Shown in pieces: positions 23,910 to 31,611 of a stretch of 39,264 nucleotides of DNA (its first letter is position 1; the number at the start of each line of letters is the position of its first letter). Below the pieces are notes generated by a model. The model did not search any database and was not told the origin of the DNA. It was given only the letters and a program-made list of their open reading frames with translations. The position numbers and the translations under genes are program-made. This DNA comes from an uncultured Opitutia bacterium (GTDB lineage Bacteria; Verrucomicrobiota; Verrucomicrobiia; Opitutales; Opitutaceae), in the NCBI GenBank assembly GCA_903830425.1, contig CAIKTR010000045.1, positions 1 through 39,264 on the forward strand, written 5' to 3'.

Positions 23910-25454
23910 ATGTCCCTCCTCCCCTTTTCCAGCCAGCTGATCGCCGACGTCGGTATTTCCCTGGGGGACGAGGGCAAGGGCCGCCTCATCCCCGAGATCG
24001 CCAACGAGCTCCGCGGCACCCGCGCCCCCGTCTCGGTCGTGCTCAAGGTCAACGGCGGCGCCAACTCCGGCCACACCGCCGGCGGCATCAAGCTCAACCT
24101 CCTCCCCGCCGGCGTCGTCGTCCAGGACGCCCCCCACCTCTGCATCGGCAGCGGCGTCGTCGCCGACCCCCGCAAGATCTGGTGGGAAACCCGCCCGCTC
24201 GAGCTCAAGGGCCACGCCATCCTCTCCCGCCTCGTGATCGACGAGCGCACCATGGTGTCCGACCTCACCCACCGCCTCCTCGACCTGGCCTGGGAGGACT
24301 ACCGCACGCACATCCTCGCCGAGGAGCCGCGCGGCTCCACCGGCCGCGGCATCACCCCCGCCTACCTCGACGAGGCCGGCCAGTGCCAGATCACCTTCTC
24401 CGACTTCCTCGCCGGCCCGAACTTCTTCGCCCGCAAGCTCGCCCAGCGGGCCGACCGCGCCCTCCGCACCATCCAGCACGTCTGCCGGGTCAGTCCCGAG
24501 ACCTTCGCCGGCTTCTTCGACAAGCTCACCGCCGCCGAGCTGCGCGCCAACGCCGAGGGCCTCGAGCTCGGCGTGTTCACCCCGGCCGAGTTCGATTTCA
24601 CCCGCTTCCGCGGGGCCGCCCCGTTCACCCTCAACCTCGACGCCCTGACCGCCACCTACTGGCAGGCCGGCACCGCGCTCGCGAAAAACATCGGCGAGGT
24701 CCGCGAGCTCATCCTGCGCGAGCTCCGCGCCGGGCACACCATCATCGGCGAGTTCGGCCAGGCCTACTGGCTCGACAAGCGCCGCGGCTACTCGCCCAAC
24801 GTCACCGCCTCCCACACCTACACGCCCGAGTTCTTCGAGAGCGCCGGCATCCCCGTGCAGCGCATCCACACCTTCGGCGTCGCCAAGGCCTACGACACCA
24901 AGGTCGGCACCCACACCTTCCTGACCCAGATGGACGACGCCCACCCGCTGGCGATCAAGCTCAAGCAGCTCGAGTTCGGCACCAGCACCGGCCGCCAGCG
25001 CATGGTCGGCTGGTTCGACGCGGTCGAGAAGGGCGACGCCCTGCGGTACGGCGGGTTCCAGGACGTGATGATCAACAAGGCCGACGCCCTCACCCATGCC
25101 GGCGAGTGGCGCGGCGACCTGCTCATCTGCACCGCCTACGCCGACGCGGGCGGCCGCCGCCACGACCACGTCCCGCGCAACGAGGCCGTCCGCAAGACCC
25201 TCCGCCCGGTCTACAGCCGGCACCCCGGCTGGGCCGAGGACATCTCCACCGTGCGCCGCTTTGCCGACCTCCCGGAGAACGCCCGGCGCTACGTCGCCGC
25301 CATGATGAAGAGCACCCTCGACGTCGCTTATGCCGGGGAGACCTGGCCCGCCGCCGACCACCTGCCCAATCTCCGCTACCTCGGCGTCGGCCCCGAGCCC
25401 TCGCAGATCATCAAGGACGTCCCCGCCACCGCCGCGCTGGTCAAGCTGGCCTAG
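23910..25454 (+). CDS. purA: Adenylosuccinate synthetase, long divergent form
   Basis: This 514-residue enzyme would join IMP and aspartate, using GTP, in AMP synthesis. The P-loop SLGDEGKGR lies at 17-25, with the catalytic Asp as D20. NGGANSGHT (48-56) carries the catalytic His as H55, and [14 protein letters not shown] (357-370) is the IMP/switch segment. Normal PurA is about 430 residues; here about 45-50 extra residues lie between H55 and the GTSTGR block, and the C-terminus also looks extended. The canonical QWGDEGKGK is changed to [10 protein letters not shown]. The ATG at 23910 is the one closest to the conserved core. It stands alone between the glucan locus and the convergent folC operon. 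Confidence 0.87.
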   Translation: MSLLPFSSQLIADVGISLGDEGKGRLIPEIANELRGTRAPVSVVLKVNGGANSGHTAGGIKLNLLPAGVVVQDAPHLCIGSGVVADPRKIWWETRPLELKGHAILSRLVIDERTMVSDLTHRLLDLAWEDYRTHILAEEPRGSTGRGITPAYLDEAGQCQITFSDFLAGPNFFARKLAQRADRALRTIQHVCRVSPETFAGFFDKLTAAELRANAEGLELGVFTPAEFDFTRFRGAAPFTLNLDALTATYWQAGTALAKNIGEVRELILRELRAGHTIIGEFGQAYWLDKRRGYSPNVTASHTYTPEFFESAGIPVQRIHTFGVAKAYDTKVGTHTFLTQMDDAHPLAIKLKQLEFGTSTGRQRMVGWFDAVEKGDALRYGGFQDVMINKADALTHAGEWRGDLLICTAYADAGGRRHDHVPRNEAVRKTLRPVYSRHPGWAEDISTVRRFADLPENARRYVAAMMKSTLDVAYAGETWPAADHLPNLRYLGVGPEPSQIIKDVPATAALVKLA

Positions 25455-25475
25455 GCGGCGCGCCGGGCGCGCGGC

Positions 25476-26753
25476 TCACAGGGCCACCGGCCCGAGCCGC
25501 GCCATCATCTCGCCCAGCAGGTAGATCGACCCGGTGACGACCAGCGTGTCCTCCGGACCGCCGGCCGTGCAGGTGTTGGGCGCGGGCACCAGGTCCGCGA
25601 TGTTCGCCCGCACCACCCGGCCCGTGAAGCTCGCCGGCACCAGCGCCGCCAGCTCGTCATGGGAGCACGCCCGCGGGACGTCCGGCACCACCAGGTGCAC
25701 TTCCCGCGCGTGCCGGCAGATGGTCGTGATCAGGGGCTGCGCCCGCGCCACCCCCAGCGCCGCCGTGATCACCACGGGCGGCCGCCCCGTCTCCGCCACC
25801 AGCTGGGCCAGGCTCGTGTCCAGCACCCCCGCGCCCTCCGGATTGTGCGACGCGTCGAGAATCGCCAGCCGGCCCCCCACCGTCACGCGCTGCCAGCGCC
25901 CGGGCCAGTCCACGTGACGCAGCCCGCCGGCCACCGCCGCCTCCGTGACGCGCCAGCGGGCCGGCAGCGCGCGCGCCGCCAGCGTCGCCGTCGCCGCGTT
26001 CCACCGCTGGTAGTCGCCCTCCAGGTTCGTGGCCGGGTAGTCCTCCAGCCGCTCGCCGTAGGCCTCGGCCACCGAAAAGACCGGGGCCCCCACGGCCGCC
26101 GCCACCGCGCGAATCACCGCCTCCGCTTCCGCCGGCACCCGGCCGAACACCACCGGGCGGCCCGGCTTGATGATGCCGGCCTTCTCCCGGGCAATCGCGG
26201 GCAGCCCGTTCCCGAGGTACTCGCAGTGGTCCAGGCTGATCGAGGTGATCACGCTGACCTCGGGATCCACAATGTTGGTCGCGTCCAGCCGGCCGCCCAG
26301 CCCGGTTTCCATCACGCCGAGGTCGCAGCGCTGGCGGGTGAACTCGAGGAAGGCCATCGCCGTCACGTACTCAAAAAAACTGGGCTGGTCGCCGGGGTGC
26401 TCCCGCGCAATGCGCTCGGCCAGCGGCAGGATTTCCCGCGTGTAGGCGAGCAGGTCCGCCAGGGTCAGCCGGCGCCGGTCGACCTGGATGCGCTCGCCGA
26501 GGTTGACCAGGTGGGGGGAGGTGTAGAGCCCCACCCGCCAGCCCGCGGCGCGGAGGATGGCGTCCAGCATGGCCGCGACCGAGCCCTTGCCGTTGGTGCC
26601 GGCGACATGGACGACCGGCAGCGACCGCTCGGGATGCCCCAGCTCGGCGGCCAGCCGGCGCATCCGGTCAATGCCGTACTTCCCCCCCTGCGGCTTGAGG
26701 CCGTAGAGGAACTCCGTCACCGCCGTATAATCGGCCGGAACGCTCGCGGGCAT
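25476..26753 (-). CDS. folC: Folylpolyglutamate synthase/dihydrofolate synthase
   Basis: This 425-residue Mur-ligase-family enzyme adds glutamate to dihydropteroate or folates. The P-loop HVAGTNGKGSV lies at 49-59, followed by LYTSPHLVNLGERI. GVMETGLGGRLDATN and TSISLDHCEYLGN are the Mg and substrate segments. EKAGIIKPGRPVV and ILDASHNPEGA are also family hallmarks. It is the last gene of the minus-strand operon, 15 bp after accD. The accD-folC adjacency is also found in E. coli and other bacteria. The ATG at 26753 is the natural start. Confidence 0.95.
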   Translation of the reverse strand: MPASVPADYTAVTEFLYGLKPQGGKYGIDRMRRLAAELGHPERSLPVVHVAGTNGKGSVAAMLDAILRAAGWRVGLYTSPHLVNLGERIQVDRRRLTLADLLAYTREILPLAERIAREHPGDQPSFFEYVTAMAFLEFTRQRCDLGVMETGLGGRLDATNIVDPEVSVITSISLDHCEYLGNGLPAIAREKAGIIKPGRPVVFGRVPAEAEAVIRAVAAAVGAPVFSVAEAYGERLEDYPATNLEGDYQRWNAATATLAARALPARWRVTEAAVAGGLRHVDWPGRWQRVTVGGRLAILDASHNPEGAGVLDTSLAQLVAETGRPPVVITAALGVARAQPLITTICRHAREVHLVVPDVPRACSHDELAALVPASFTGRVVRANIADLVPAPNTCTAGGPEDTLVVTGSIYLLGEMMARLGPVAL

Positions 26754-26768
26754 GGCGGGCGCGGGGCG

Positions 26769-27644
26769 TCAGGCCTGCGGCGCTGCCGGCGCCGGGTTCA
26801 GCCGCTTGACATGCAGCGCCTGCAACAGGTCGCGGATGCGGTCGCGGAGTTCGAGCCGGCTCACAATCTGGTCGATCAACCCGTGCTTCAGCAGGAATTC
26901 CGCGGTCTGGAATCCCGCCGGCAGGGTCTGCTTGGTGGTGTCCTTGATGACGCGGGGGCCGGCAAACCCGATCAGGGCGCCGGGCTCGGCGAGGATCACG
27001 TCACCGAGGGTCGCATAGCTGGCGGAGACGCCGCCGGTGGTCGGGTGCGTCACCACGGAAATATAGGGCAGGCCGGCGGCCGCGAGCCGGCCCAGCGCGG
27101 CGCTGGTCTTGGCCATCTGCATCAGGGACAGGATGCCTTCCTGCATCCGCGCGCCGCCCGAGGTGCTGAAAATGATGCAGGGGCAGCGCTGGGCGAGCGC
27201 GGTTTCGATCGCGCGGGTGATCTTCTCCCCGGCCGCCGAGCCGAGGGTGCCGCCGCAGAAGCGGAAATCCATCACCGCCAGCGAAACCGGGATGCCGTGG
27301 ATCTTGCCCAGGCCGCAGATGACCGCCTCGGGCAGGCCGCTCTCCTTTTCGTATTTCTGGAGCCGCGCCGGGTACGTCGCCGAGTCCACGAACTTCAGCG
27401 GGTCCGCCGACCGGACCGCCGCATCGGCCTCCTTGAAGGTGCCCTCGTCCACCAGCTTCGCGATCCGCTCCCGGGCCCCGATCGGGAAATGATGCCCGCT
27501 CAGCGGCACCACCATCTGGTTGTCCTCGATCTCCTTGGTGAACACCGCATCCCCCGTCACGGGATCCTTCGTGTAGAGCCCGTGCGGGATATCCTTCTTG
27601 CGGGTTCGGCGGACCGTGTAGGTCGGTTTATCGAAATGGGACAT
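26769..27644 (-). CDS. accD: Acetyl-CoA carboxylase carboxyltransferase beta subunit without zinc-ribbon cysteines
   Basis: This 291-residue crotonase-fold carboxyltransferase subunit works with AccA to form malonyl-CoA. The catalytic part is well kept: FRFCGGTLGSAAGEKI, FSTSGGARMQEGILSLMQMAKTS, THPTTGGVSASYA and EPGALIGFAGPRVI. The N-terminal zinc ribbon is degenerate. Where E. coli AccD has C27, C30, C46 and C49, this protein has D27, T30, V46 and S49, within an otherwise alignable stretch (GLYTKDPVTGDAVF and VVPLSGHHF). No cysteine occurs in the first 100 residues. It is the fourth gene of the ruvX-truA-comF-accD-folC group, 6 bp after comF. Confidence 0.95.
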   Translation of the reverse strand: MSHFDKPTYTVRRTRKKDIPHGLYTKDPVTGDAVFTKEIEDNQMVVPLSGHHFPIGARERIAKLVDEGTFKEADAAVRSADPLKFVDSATYPARLQKYEKESGLPEAVICGLGKIHGIPVSLAVMDFRFCGGTLGSAAGEKITRAIETALAQRCPCIIFSTSGGARMQEGILSLMQMAKTSAALGRLAAAGLPYISVVTHPTTGGVSASYATLGDVILAEPGALIGFAGPRVIKDTTKQTLPAGFQTAEFLLKHGLIDQIVSRLELRDRIRDLLQALHVKRLNPAPAAPQA

Positions 27645-27650
27645 GGGGAT

Positions 27651-28400
27651 TCAGCCGTGGCCGAAGGTGATGACGTCGAGATTCAGGCAACCCGCGTGGC
27701 GGAGCACGCGTGCGCAACTATTGAGGGTGGAACCAGTAGTGAAAACATCATCAATCAGGATCAAATGCTGGTCGGGATTGAAGCCGGGGCCCTCGGCGAG
27801 TGCAAAGGCATTTTTGAGGTTGGCCTGGCGCGCCCGCCGGTCGTGGTGCGTCTGGGAAACCGTGTCCACCGTCCGGCGCAGCAGCGGCACCACCCGGGCG
27901 CCCCCGCCCGCCGCCCGGGCCAGTTCCTCCGCCAGCAGCGCGCTTTGGTTGAACTCGCGCTCCCGCTCCTTCCGCGGGTGCAGCGGCACCGGGACCAGCG
28001 TCGCCCCCCGCGCCAGCGCGAGCACCGTCGGGGACCGGCGGAAGATCTCCCCCATGTCCGCCAGCACGTGGCCGCCGTGGTGGTACTTGAGCTCGTGGAC
28101 CAGCGCCCGGACCGGGCCCTTCAGCAGCACCGCGGTGCGGCCCTCCCGGTAGGCCGGCGCGAGGCCCACGCAATGGGGGCAGCGCCGCTCGCCGACGACC
28201 TCGCCGTAAAAGGGATGCCCGCAGGCCGAGCAGTGGGGCGGCGCCACCAACACAATCTGCCGCACGCAGGCGGCGCAGAGATGCCGGAACCCGCCCGCCG
28301 GGGGCGCGGGTGGCTCCACCAGACAGCGGCAATGCACGCACACCGGCGGGAACAGGACGTCGCCCAGCCCCCGCGCCGCCCGGGCGAGCCCCGCGTTCAC
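27651..28400 (-). CDS. comF: ComF-family phosphoribosyltransferase-like protein
   Basis: This 249-residue protein has the ComF plan. An N-terminal zinc finger carries cysteine pairs (CVHCRC, LCAAC, HCSACG, RCPHC within residues about 19-75). A type I phosphoribosyltransferase fold follows, with LVPVPLHPRKEREREFNQSA and the PRPP motif LILIDDVFTTGSTL near the end. ComF proteins act in DNA uptake and in salvage-like or other poorly defined roles. The GTG at 28400 is chosen because it overlaps the truA stop as GTGA, and the protein then begins just before the cysteines. It sits between truA and accD. Confidence 0.9.
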   Translation of the reverse strand: MNAGLARAARGLGDVLFPPVCVHCRCLVEPPAPPAGGFRHLCAACVRQIVLVAPPHCSACGHPFYGEVVGERRCPHCVGLAPAYREGRTAVLLKGPVRALVHELKYHHGGHVLADMGEIFRRSPTVLALARGATLVPVPLHPRKEREREFNQSALLAEELARAAGGGARVVPLLRRTVDTVSQTHHDRRARQANLKNAFALAEGPGFNPDQHLILIDDVFTTGSTLNSCARVLRHAGCLNLDVITFGHG

Positions 28401-29155
28401 GGATAAAAGACCTTCACGAGGAACAGCCCCTCGGGCGGCGCCGTCAGCACCGCCGCCGTGCGCTCCCGCGCGGCGAGGATCTCCCGCACCCGCCCCGGGG
28501 TGAGCTTGCCCTCCCCCACGCTCACCAGCACGCCCGCCAGGCTGCGCATCATCTTGTAGAGAAAGCCGTCCGCCTCCGCGATGATGCGCACCGTCCGCCC
28601 GCGCCGGACCACCTCCAGCCGCCGCAGGTCCCGCACCGTGTCCTCGCGCACCAGCCCGTTGAGCGCCGTGAACGACCGGAAGTCGTGCCGCCCGCGGAGC
28701 ACCGCCGCCGCCGCCTGCATCGCCCCGAGGTCCAGCGGCCGGAACACCGGCCAGCAATACAGCCGGTTGAACGGGTCCGACGCCCCCACCTGCAGGCGGT
28801 ACTCGTAGCGTTTGCCCGTCGCCTGGAACCGGGAGTGAAAATCCGCCGCCACCGCCCGCACCGCCTTCACCTGGACCGCCGGCGGCAGCCCCATGCGGAA
28901 CGCCGCGAGCAGCTTGCGCCCGCCGTGCGGCCAGGCCGCGTCGAAATGGAACACCTGCCCGAGGGCGTGCACCCCCGAGTCCGTGCGCCCGCTGCCATGG
29001 ATGCGGACCGGCGTCCCGAAAATCTGCGCGAGCCGCGCCTCAATGACGTCCTGCACCGCATCGGCCCGGACCTGGCTCTGCCAGCCTGCGAAGCCCGTGC
29101 CGTCGTAGGCACAGGTGCATTTCCAGCGCTGGAGCTTGGGGGTCGGTCGGGTCAC
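28397..29155 (-). CDS. truA: tRNA pseudouridine synthase A
   Basis: This 252-residue enzyme makes pseudouridine at positions 38-40 of tRNA anticodon stems. The catalytic loop GSGRTDSGVHALGQ puts the nucleophile Asp at 59. YDGTGFAGWQSQ near the N-terminus, ATGKRYEYRL, HDFRSFTA and DGFLYKMMRSLAGVLVSVGEGKL are the usual TruA blocks. The start is a GTG at 29155, giving MTRPTPKLQRWKCTCAYDGT. It follows ruvX by 31 bp and overlaps comF by 4 bp (GTGA). Confidence 0.95.
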   Translation of the reverse strand: MTRPTPKLQRWKCTCAYDGTGFAGWQSQVRADAVQDVIEARLAQIFGTPVRIHGSGRTDSGVHALGQVFHFDAAWPHGGRKLLAAFRMGLPPAVQVKAVRAVAADFHSRFQATGKRYEYRLQVGASDPFNRLYCWPVFRPLDLGAMQAAAAVLRGRHDFRSFTALNGLVREDTVRDLRRLEVVRRGRTVRIIAEADGFLYKMMRSLAGVLVSVGEGKLTPGRVREILAARERTAAVLTAPPEGLFLVKVFYP

Positions 29156-29186
29156 GGGAAGGTTTCAGGGTTTCGTGCCCGCGCGC

Positions 29187-29621
29187 CTACTCGGACTCCG
29201 CGACCGGCGGCGGGGACCCCTGCTGGTCCAGGAAATCCTGCAGGATCAGCGTCGCGGCGCGCGAGTCGATCAGGCCGCTCGCCCGCACCGCGCGGCGCTG
29301 CCCCTTCGCGATGGTGGATTCTGCCTCGTAGCTCGTCAGCCGCTCGTCCACGAGGTGCACCGGCAGCCCGAACTCCGCGCGCAGCCGCCCCGCCAGGGCC
29401 TCGGCCTCCTTCGCCTTGGGCCCGGCCGTGTCGTCCATGTTGAGGGGATAACCCAGCACGAGGTCGGTCACCCGGCGCTGCGCCACCAGCGCCGCCAGCG
29501 CCGTCCACCGCTGCTCCGGCGCCGCCGCGACGATCGCCGGCAGCGGCGTCGCCACCCCTAGGTCGTCGCCATAGCTCAGCCCGATTCGCCGGGTGCCGTA
29601 ATCGATGCCGAGACAACGCAT
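29187..29621 (-). CDS. ruvX: RuvX/YqgF Holliday-junction-resolvase-like RNase
   Basis: This 144-residue RNase H-fold protein has the YqgF acidic frame: GIDYGTRRIGLSYGD at the N-terminus, LVLGYPLNMDDTAGPKAKEAE in the middle, VHLVDERLTSYEAE, and the late DSRAATLILQDFLD. Family members process the 5' end of pre-16S rRNA; the Holliday-junction role is older and uncertain. The ATG at 29621 begins MRCLGIDYGT, the expected first strand. It opens the five-gene minus-strand operon and is divergent from a rhodanese gene. Confidence 0.93.
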   Translation of the reverse strand: MRCLGIDYGTRRIGLSYGDDLGVATPLPAIVAAAPEQRWTALAALVAQRRVTDLVLGYPLNMDDTAGPKAKEAEALAGRLRAEFGLPVHLVDERLTSYEAESTIAKGQRRAVRASGLIDSRAATLILQDFLDQQGSPPPVAESE

Positions 29622-29628
29622 GCGGGAT

Positions 29629-29673
29629 GTTCGCCGGCCCGGCCCGCCGGGCGCAAATCCATTTGCAGCGAAC
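29629..29673. promoter_or_regulatory. Nested palindromes in the ruvX/rhodanese divergent interval
   Basis: GCAAAT-cc-ATTTGC (29653-29666) is a perfect 14-bp dyad. It lies inside a wider repeat, GTTCGC (29629-29634) with GCGAAC (29668-29673). It starts 8 bp before the ruvX ATG, so it could be an operator shared by both genes or a leader structure of the ruvX mRNA. Confidence 0.4.
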
Positions 29674-29731
29674 CCGAAAAACATCCTCCTTCACGGCGCC
29701 GCCAACCGGTGGCAACTCCCGCCCGTCCACC

Positions 29732-30070
29732 ATGGAACCCTCCCACTTCCCCCTCGACGTCACCGTCACCGAAGCCCGCCAGCTGGCGCTGGCTCAGCCG
29801 GACCGGGTCCGCCTGCTCGACGTGCGCGAACCGTCGGAACTCGAGATCTGCCGGATCCCCGGCGCCGCCGCCATCCCCATGGGCGAGATCCCCGACCGGA
29901 TAGCCGACCTGTCGCGCGACCAGCATCTGCTGGTGTTCTGCCACCACGGCGGCCGGAGCCTGCGGGTCGCCCAGTTTCTGCGCGCCCAGGGCTTCACCGC
30001 CGTCAGCAACGTCACCGGCGGGATCGATGCCTGGGCCGAGCAGCTCGACCCGCAGATGGCCCGCTACTGA
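29732..30070 (+). CDS. Single-domain rhodanese-like sulfurtransferase
   Basis: This 112-residue cytoplasmic protein is one rhodanese domain. LLDVREPSELEICRIPGAAAIPM carries the N-terminal rhodanese signature. The active loop CHHGGRS gives the persulfide cysteine C70. The C-terminal VSNVTGGIDAW is the usual ending block. It would move sulfane sulfur to a small acceptor or protein partner, which is not identified. I chose the ATG at 29732; an earlier in-frame start would add an unconserved Arg/Ser-rich stretch. It converges with the aminotransferase gene with 27 bp between stops. Confidence 0.9.
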   Translation: MEPSHFPLDVTVTEARQLALAQPDRVRLLDVREPSELEICRIPGAAAIPMGEIPDRIADLSRDQHLLVFCHHGGRSLRVAQFLRAQGFTAVSNVTGGIDAWAEQLDPQMARY

Positions 30071-30097
30071 GTCCCCGGGCAACGCCGGACCCGCCGG

Positions 30098-31015
30098 CTA
30101 GCCCACCCGCCGTTCCGGATGCGCCGCGGCATAGCTCCGCGTGTAGTCCGCAAACGCCGCCTTCAGCCGGGCCGTGACGGAATCCGCCGCCACCTTGAAC
30201 TTCTGCCCGTCGATCGCCGCCACCGGGGTGACATCCTTCGTCGTGGAGAGCAGCAGGCACTCCTCCAGCCCCGCCCAGTCGGCGGGGCGGATCGTCTCCT
30301 CCCGCGCCGGAATTCCCGCCGCCGCAGCCACCGGGCCGAGGACCAGCTCCCGGGTGATGCCGCCGAGAATGCCCGCCGTCAGCGGCGGCGTCAGCAGGGT
30401 CCCGCCGCGGACAAACGCGATGTTCGACACCGCGGCCTCCGTCACCTCGCCGGCCTGGTTGAGCATGACAACCTCGTCCGCGCCGCGCGCCCGCGCCTCC
30501 CGCAGGCCCAGGATGTTGTTCAGGTAGTTGCCGGTCTTCCACGCCGGATTGAGCGTCTCCGCCGGGTTGCGGCGCAGGGACGTGGCGAGCGACAGGCGCA
30601 GGCCCGCGCGCAGCGTCGCCGCGGGGTGCTCCGTGTTGGGCTGCACCAGCACCACATAGTCCGTCGCCTCCGCCAGCGCGACATCCAGCCCGATCGGGCC
30701 GCCGCCCCGCGTGACCTGCAGGCGGATATAGAGTTCGTCGGTGCGGCCGGTGGCCTGGCGATAGGCCGCCGCGGTGCGGCGGATTTCCGCCCACGCCTGC
30801 TCCGCGGTGAACGGCAGCGTCAGGTGCAGGGCGGCGGCCGACTGCTCCAGCCGGGACCAGTGCTCCGCCCAGGCAAAGACCACGCCATGATAGGTCCGCC
30901 AGACTTCATATACGGCGTCACCATAGAGAAACCCCCGGTTCAAGGGCGCCACCGACGGCTCCTGCGCATTGTGCAGGCGGCCGTTGGTGCAGGCTTGAAT
31001 ATAAGGTCCGGCCAT
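30098..31015 (-). CDS. Class IV aminotransferase (branched-chain or D-amino acid type)
   Basis: This 305-residue PLP enzyme is of fold type IV. The N-terminal PLNRGFLYGDAVYEVWR is the family opening, and RLQVTRGG lies around 99-106. The PLP lysine is K160 in PAWKTGNYLNNILG, and GEVTEAAVSNIAFV plus LTAGILGGITRELVL complete the cofactor site. Branched-chain aminotransferase, D-alanine aminotransferase and 4-amino-4-deoxychorismate lyase are the options. The WKTGNYLNN form leans toward the IlvE-like side, without certainty. The ATG at 31015 starts MAGPYIQACTNG. Three hairpins lie upstream, between it and the HTH gene. Confidence 0.9.
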   Translation of the reverse strand: MAGPYIQACTNGRLHNAQEPSVAPLNRGFLYGDAVYEVWRTYHGVVFAWAEHWSRLEQSAAALHLTLPFTAEQAWAEIRRTAAAYRQATGRTDELYIRLQVTRGGGPIGLDVALAEATDYVVLVQPNTEHPAATLRAGLRLSLATSLRRNPAETLNPAWKTGNYLNNILGLREARARGADEVVMLNQAGEVTEAAVSNIAFVRGGTLLTPPLTAGILGGITRELVLGPVAAAAGIPAREETIRPADWAGLEECLLLSTTKDVTPVAAIDGQKFKVAADSVTARLKAAFADYTRSYAAAHPERRVG

Positions 31016-31054
31016 GAGGAAGGCCGAGCGAACCGGAACCCGGCCAACAGACAA

Positions 31055-31103
31055 ACCAAAAGCCGAGCTATCGCCGGGGTAACCCCCGGCGACGGATCGG
31101 CTT
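31055..31103 (-). terminator. Intrinsic terminator after the small HTH gene
   Basis: A two-part stem is formed by AAGCCGA (31060-31066) with TCGGCTT (31097-31103), and inside it TCGCCGGGG-taac-CCCCGGCGA (31071-31092), a 9-bp perfect helix with a 4-nt loop. A small internal loop (gcta/cgga) separates them. On the minus strand it is followed by TTTTGGTTT, which fits termination of transcripts from the HTH/AraC side. Confidence 0.7.
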
Positions 31104-31113
31104 GACCGCTGGC

Positions 31114-31166
31114 GACCGCGCGCGGGCGCCCGCGGTCACCCTGGCGCGGGGACCCACGGTCCCCGC
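31114..31166. repeat. Two more strong hairpins next to the small HTH gene
   Basis: GACCGCG (31114-31120) pairs with CGCGGTC (31131-31137) and encloses further self-complementary GC sequence. Then GCGGGGACC-cac-GGTCCCCGC (31146-31166) forms a 9-bp perfect stem with a 3-nt loop, 4 bp from the stop of the HTH gene. With the terminator at 31055-31103 this makes three hairpins in about 110 bp. Confidence 0.55.
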
Positions 31167-31170
31167 CGCG

Positions 31171-31539
31171 TCACTTGCGGGCTTTGACCAGGCCCAGCTC
31201 CTTCTTGATGTTCTGCACGCTGGGCAGCGAAATGCCCACTTCCTTGCCGATCTCGGCGGCGGTCTTGCCGGCCTCGGTGAGCGACTTCACCTGGGTCTTG
31301 GTTTCGGCGGTAATCACCGCGCGCTTGCGGCGCGGCGCACTCGGCTTGCGGGGGCTGGCCGCCTTGCGCTTGCCGCCGGCGCTCGCCTTCACCGCCTTGA
31401 TAAAGGCCGCCACGGTCTCGAAGCCATATTTGCCGGGCAGCGCCGCCAGTTCCTTGGCCAGCTGCGTCGCGATCGACTTCTCGAGCTCGGCCATCTTGGC
31501 CTGCGTTTCTTTCAGTTCTTTAATTTTGTCGGTAACCAT
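31171..31539 (-). CDS. Small coiled-coil, basic-linker, helix-turn-helix protein
   Basis: I do not recognise a named family for this 122-residue protein. Residues 1-32 are a charged heptad-like helix, followed by an LPGKYGFETVAAFIKAV helix (34-50). A Lys/Arg/Pro linker (about 57-73, RKPSAPRRKRA) resembles an AT-hook-like or histone-tail-like segment. Residues 76-116 form a resolvase-type HTH (LTEAGKTAAEIGKEVGISLPSVQNIKK). An oligomerising DNA-binding protein, perhaps nucleoid-associated or an autoregulator, fits. It lies 72 bp downstream of the AraC gene on the same strand, with an AT-rich leader holding a 30-bp dyad ending at its start codon. Strong hairpins follow its stop. Real coding is likely from composition and the HTH. 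Confidence 0.75.
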   Translation of the reverse strand: MVTDKIKELKETQAKMAELEKSIATQLAKELAALPGKYGFETVAAFIKAVKASAGGKRKAASPRKPSAPRRKRAVITAETKTQVKSLTEAGKTAAEIGKEVGISLPSVQNIKKELGLVKARK

Positions 31540-31542
31540 ACA

Positions 31543-31610
31543 GCTATAGTTAACCTGAATGTAACCTATAGCAAGTCGTGCTATAACTATTTTTGCCTAC
31601 AGTTAGTATA
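31543..31610 (-). promoter_or_regulatory. AT-rich promoter and dyad operator of the small HTH gene
   Basis: GCTATAGTTAAC (31543-31554) and GTAACCTATAGC (31561-31572) form a 12-6-12 inverted repeat with 10 of 12 matches. A second dyad, TATAGCA-agtcg-TGCTATA (31567-31585), overlaps it. A TATACT -10-like hexamer lies at 31610-31605 on the minus strand; no clear -35 is visible. The dyad begins 3 bp before the ATG, so it could block transcription or, as RNA, hide the start codon. Confidence 0.55.
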
Positions 31611-31611
31611 A

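Noticed and set aside
22358-24268. 636-residue minus-strand open frame spanning the phosphorylase-like and purA genes
   Set aside because: It crosses two clear plus-strand genes and the terminator and has no family signature.
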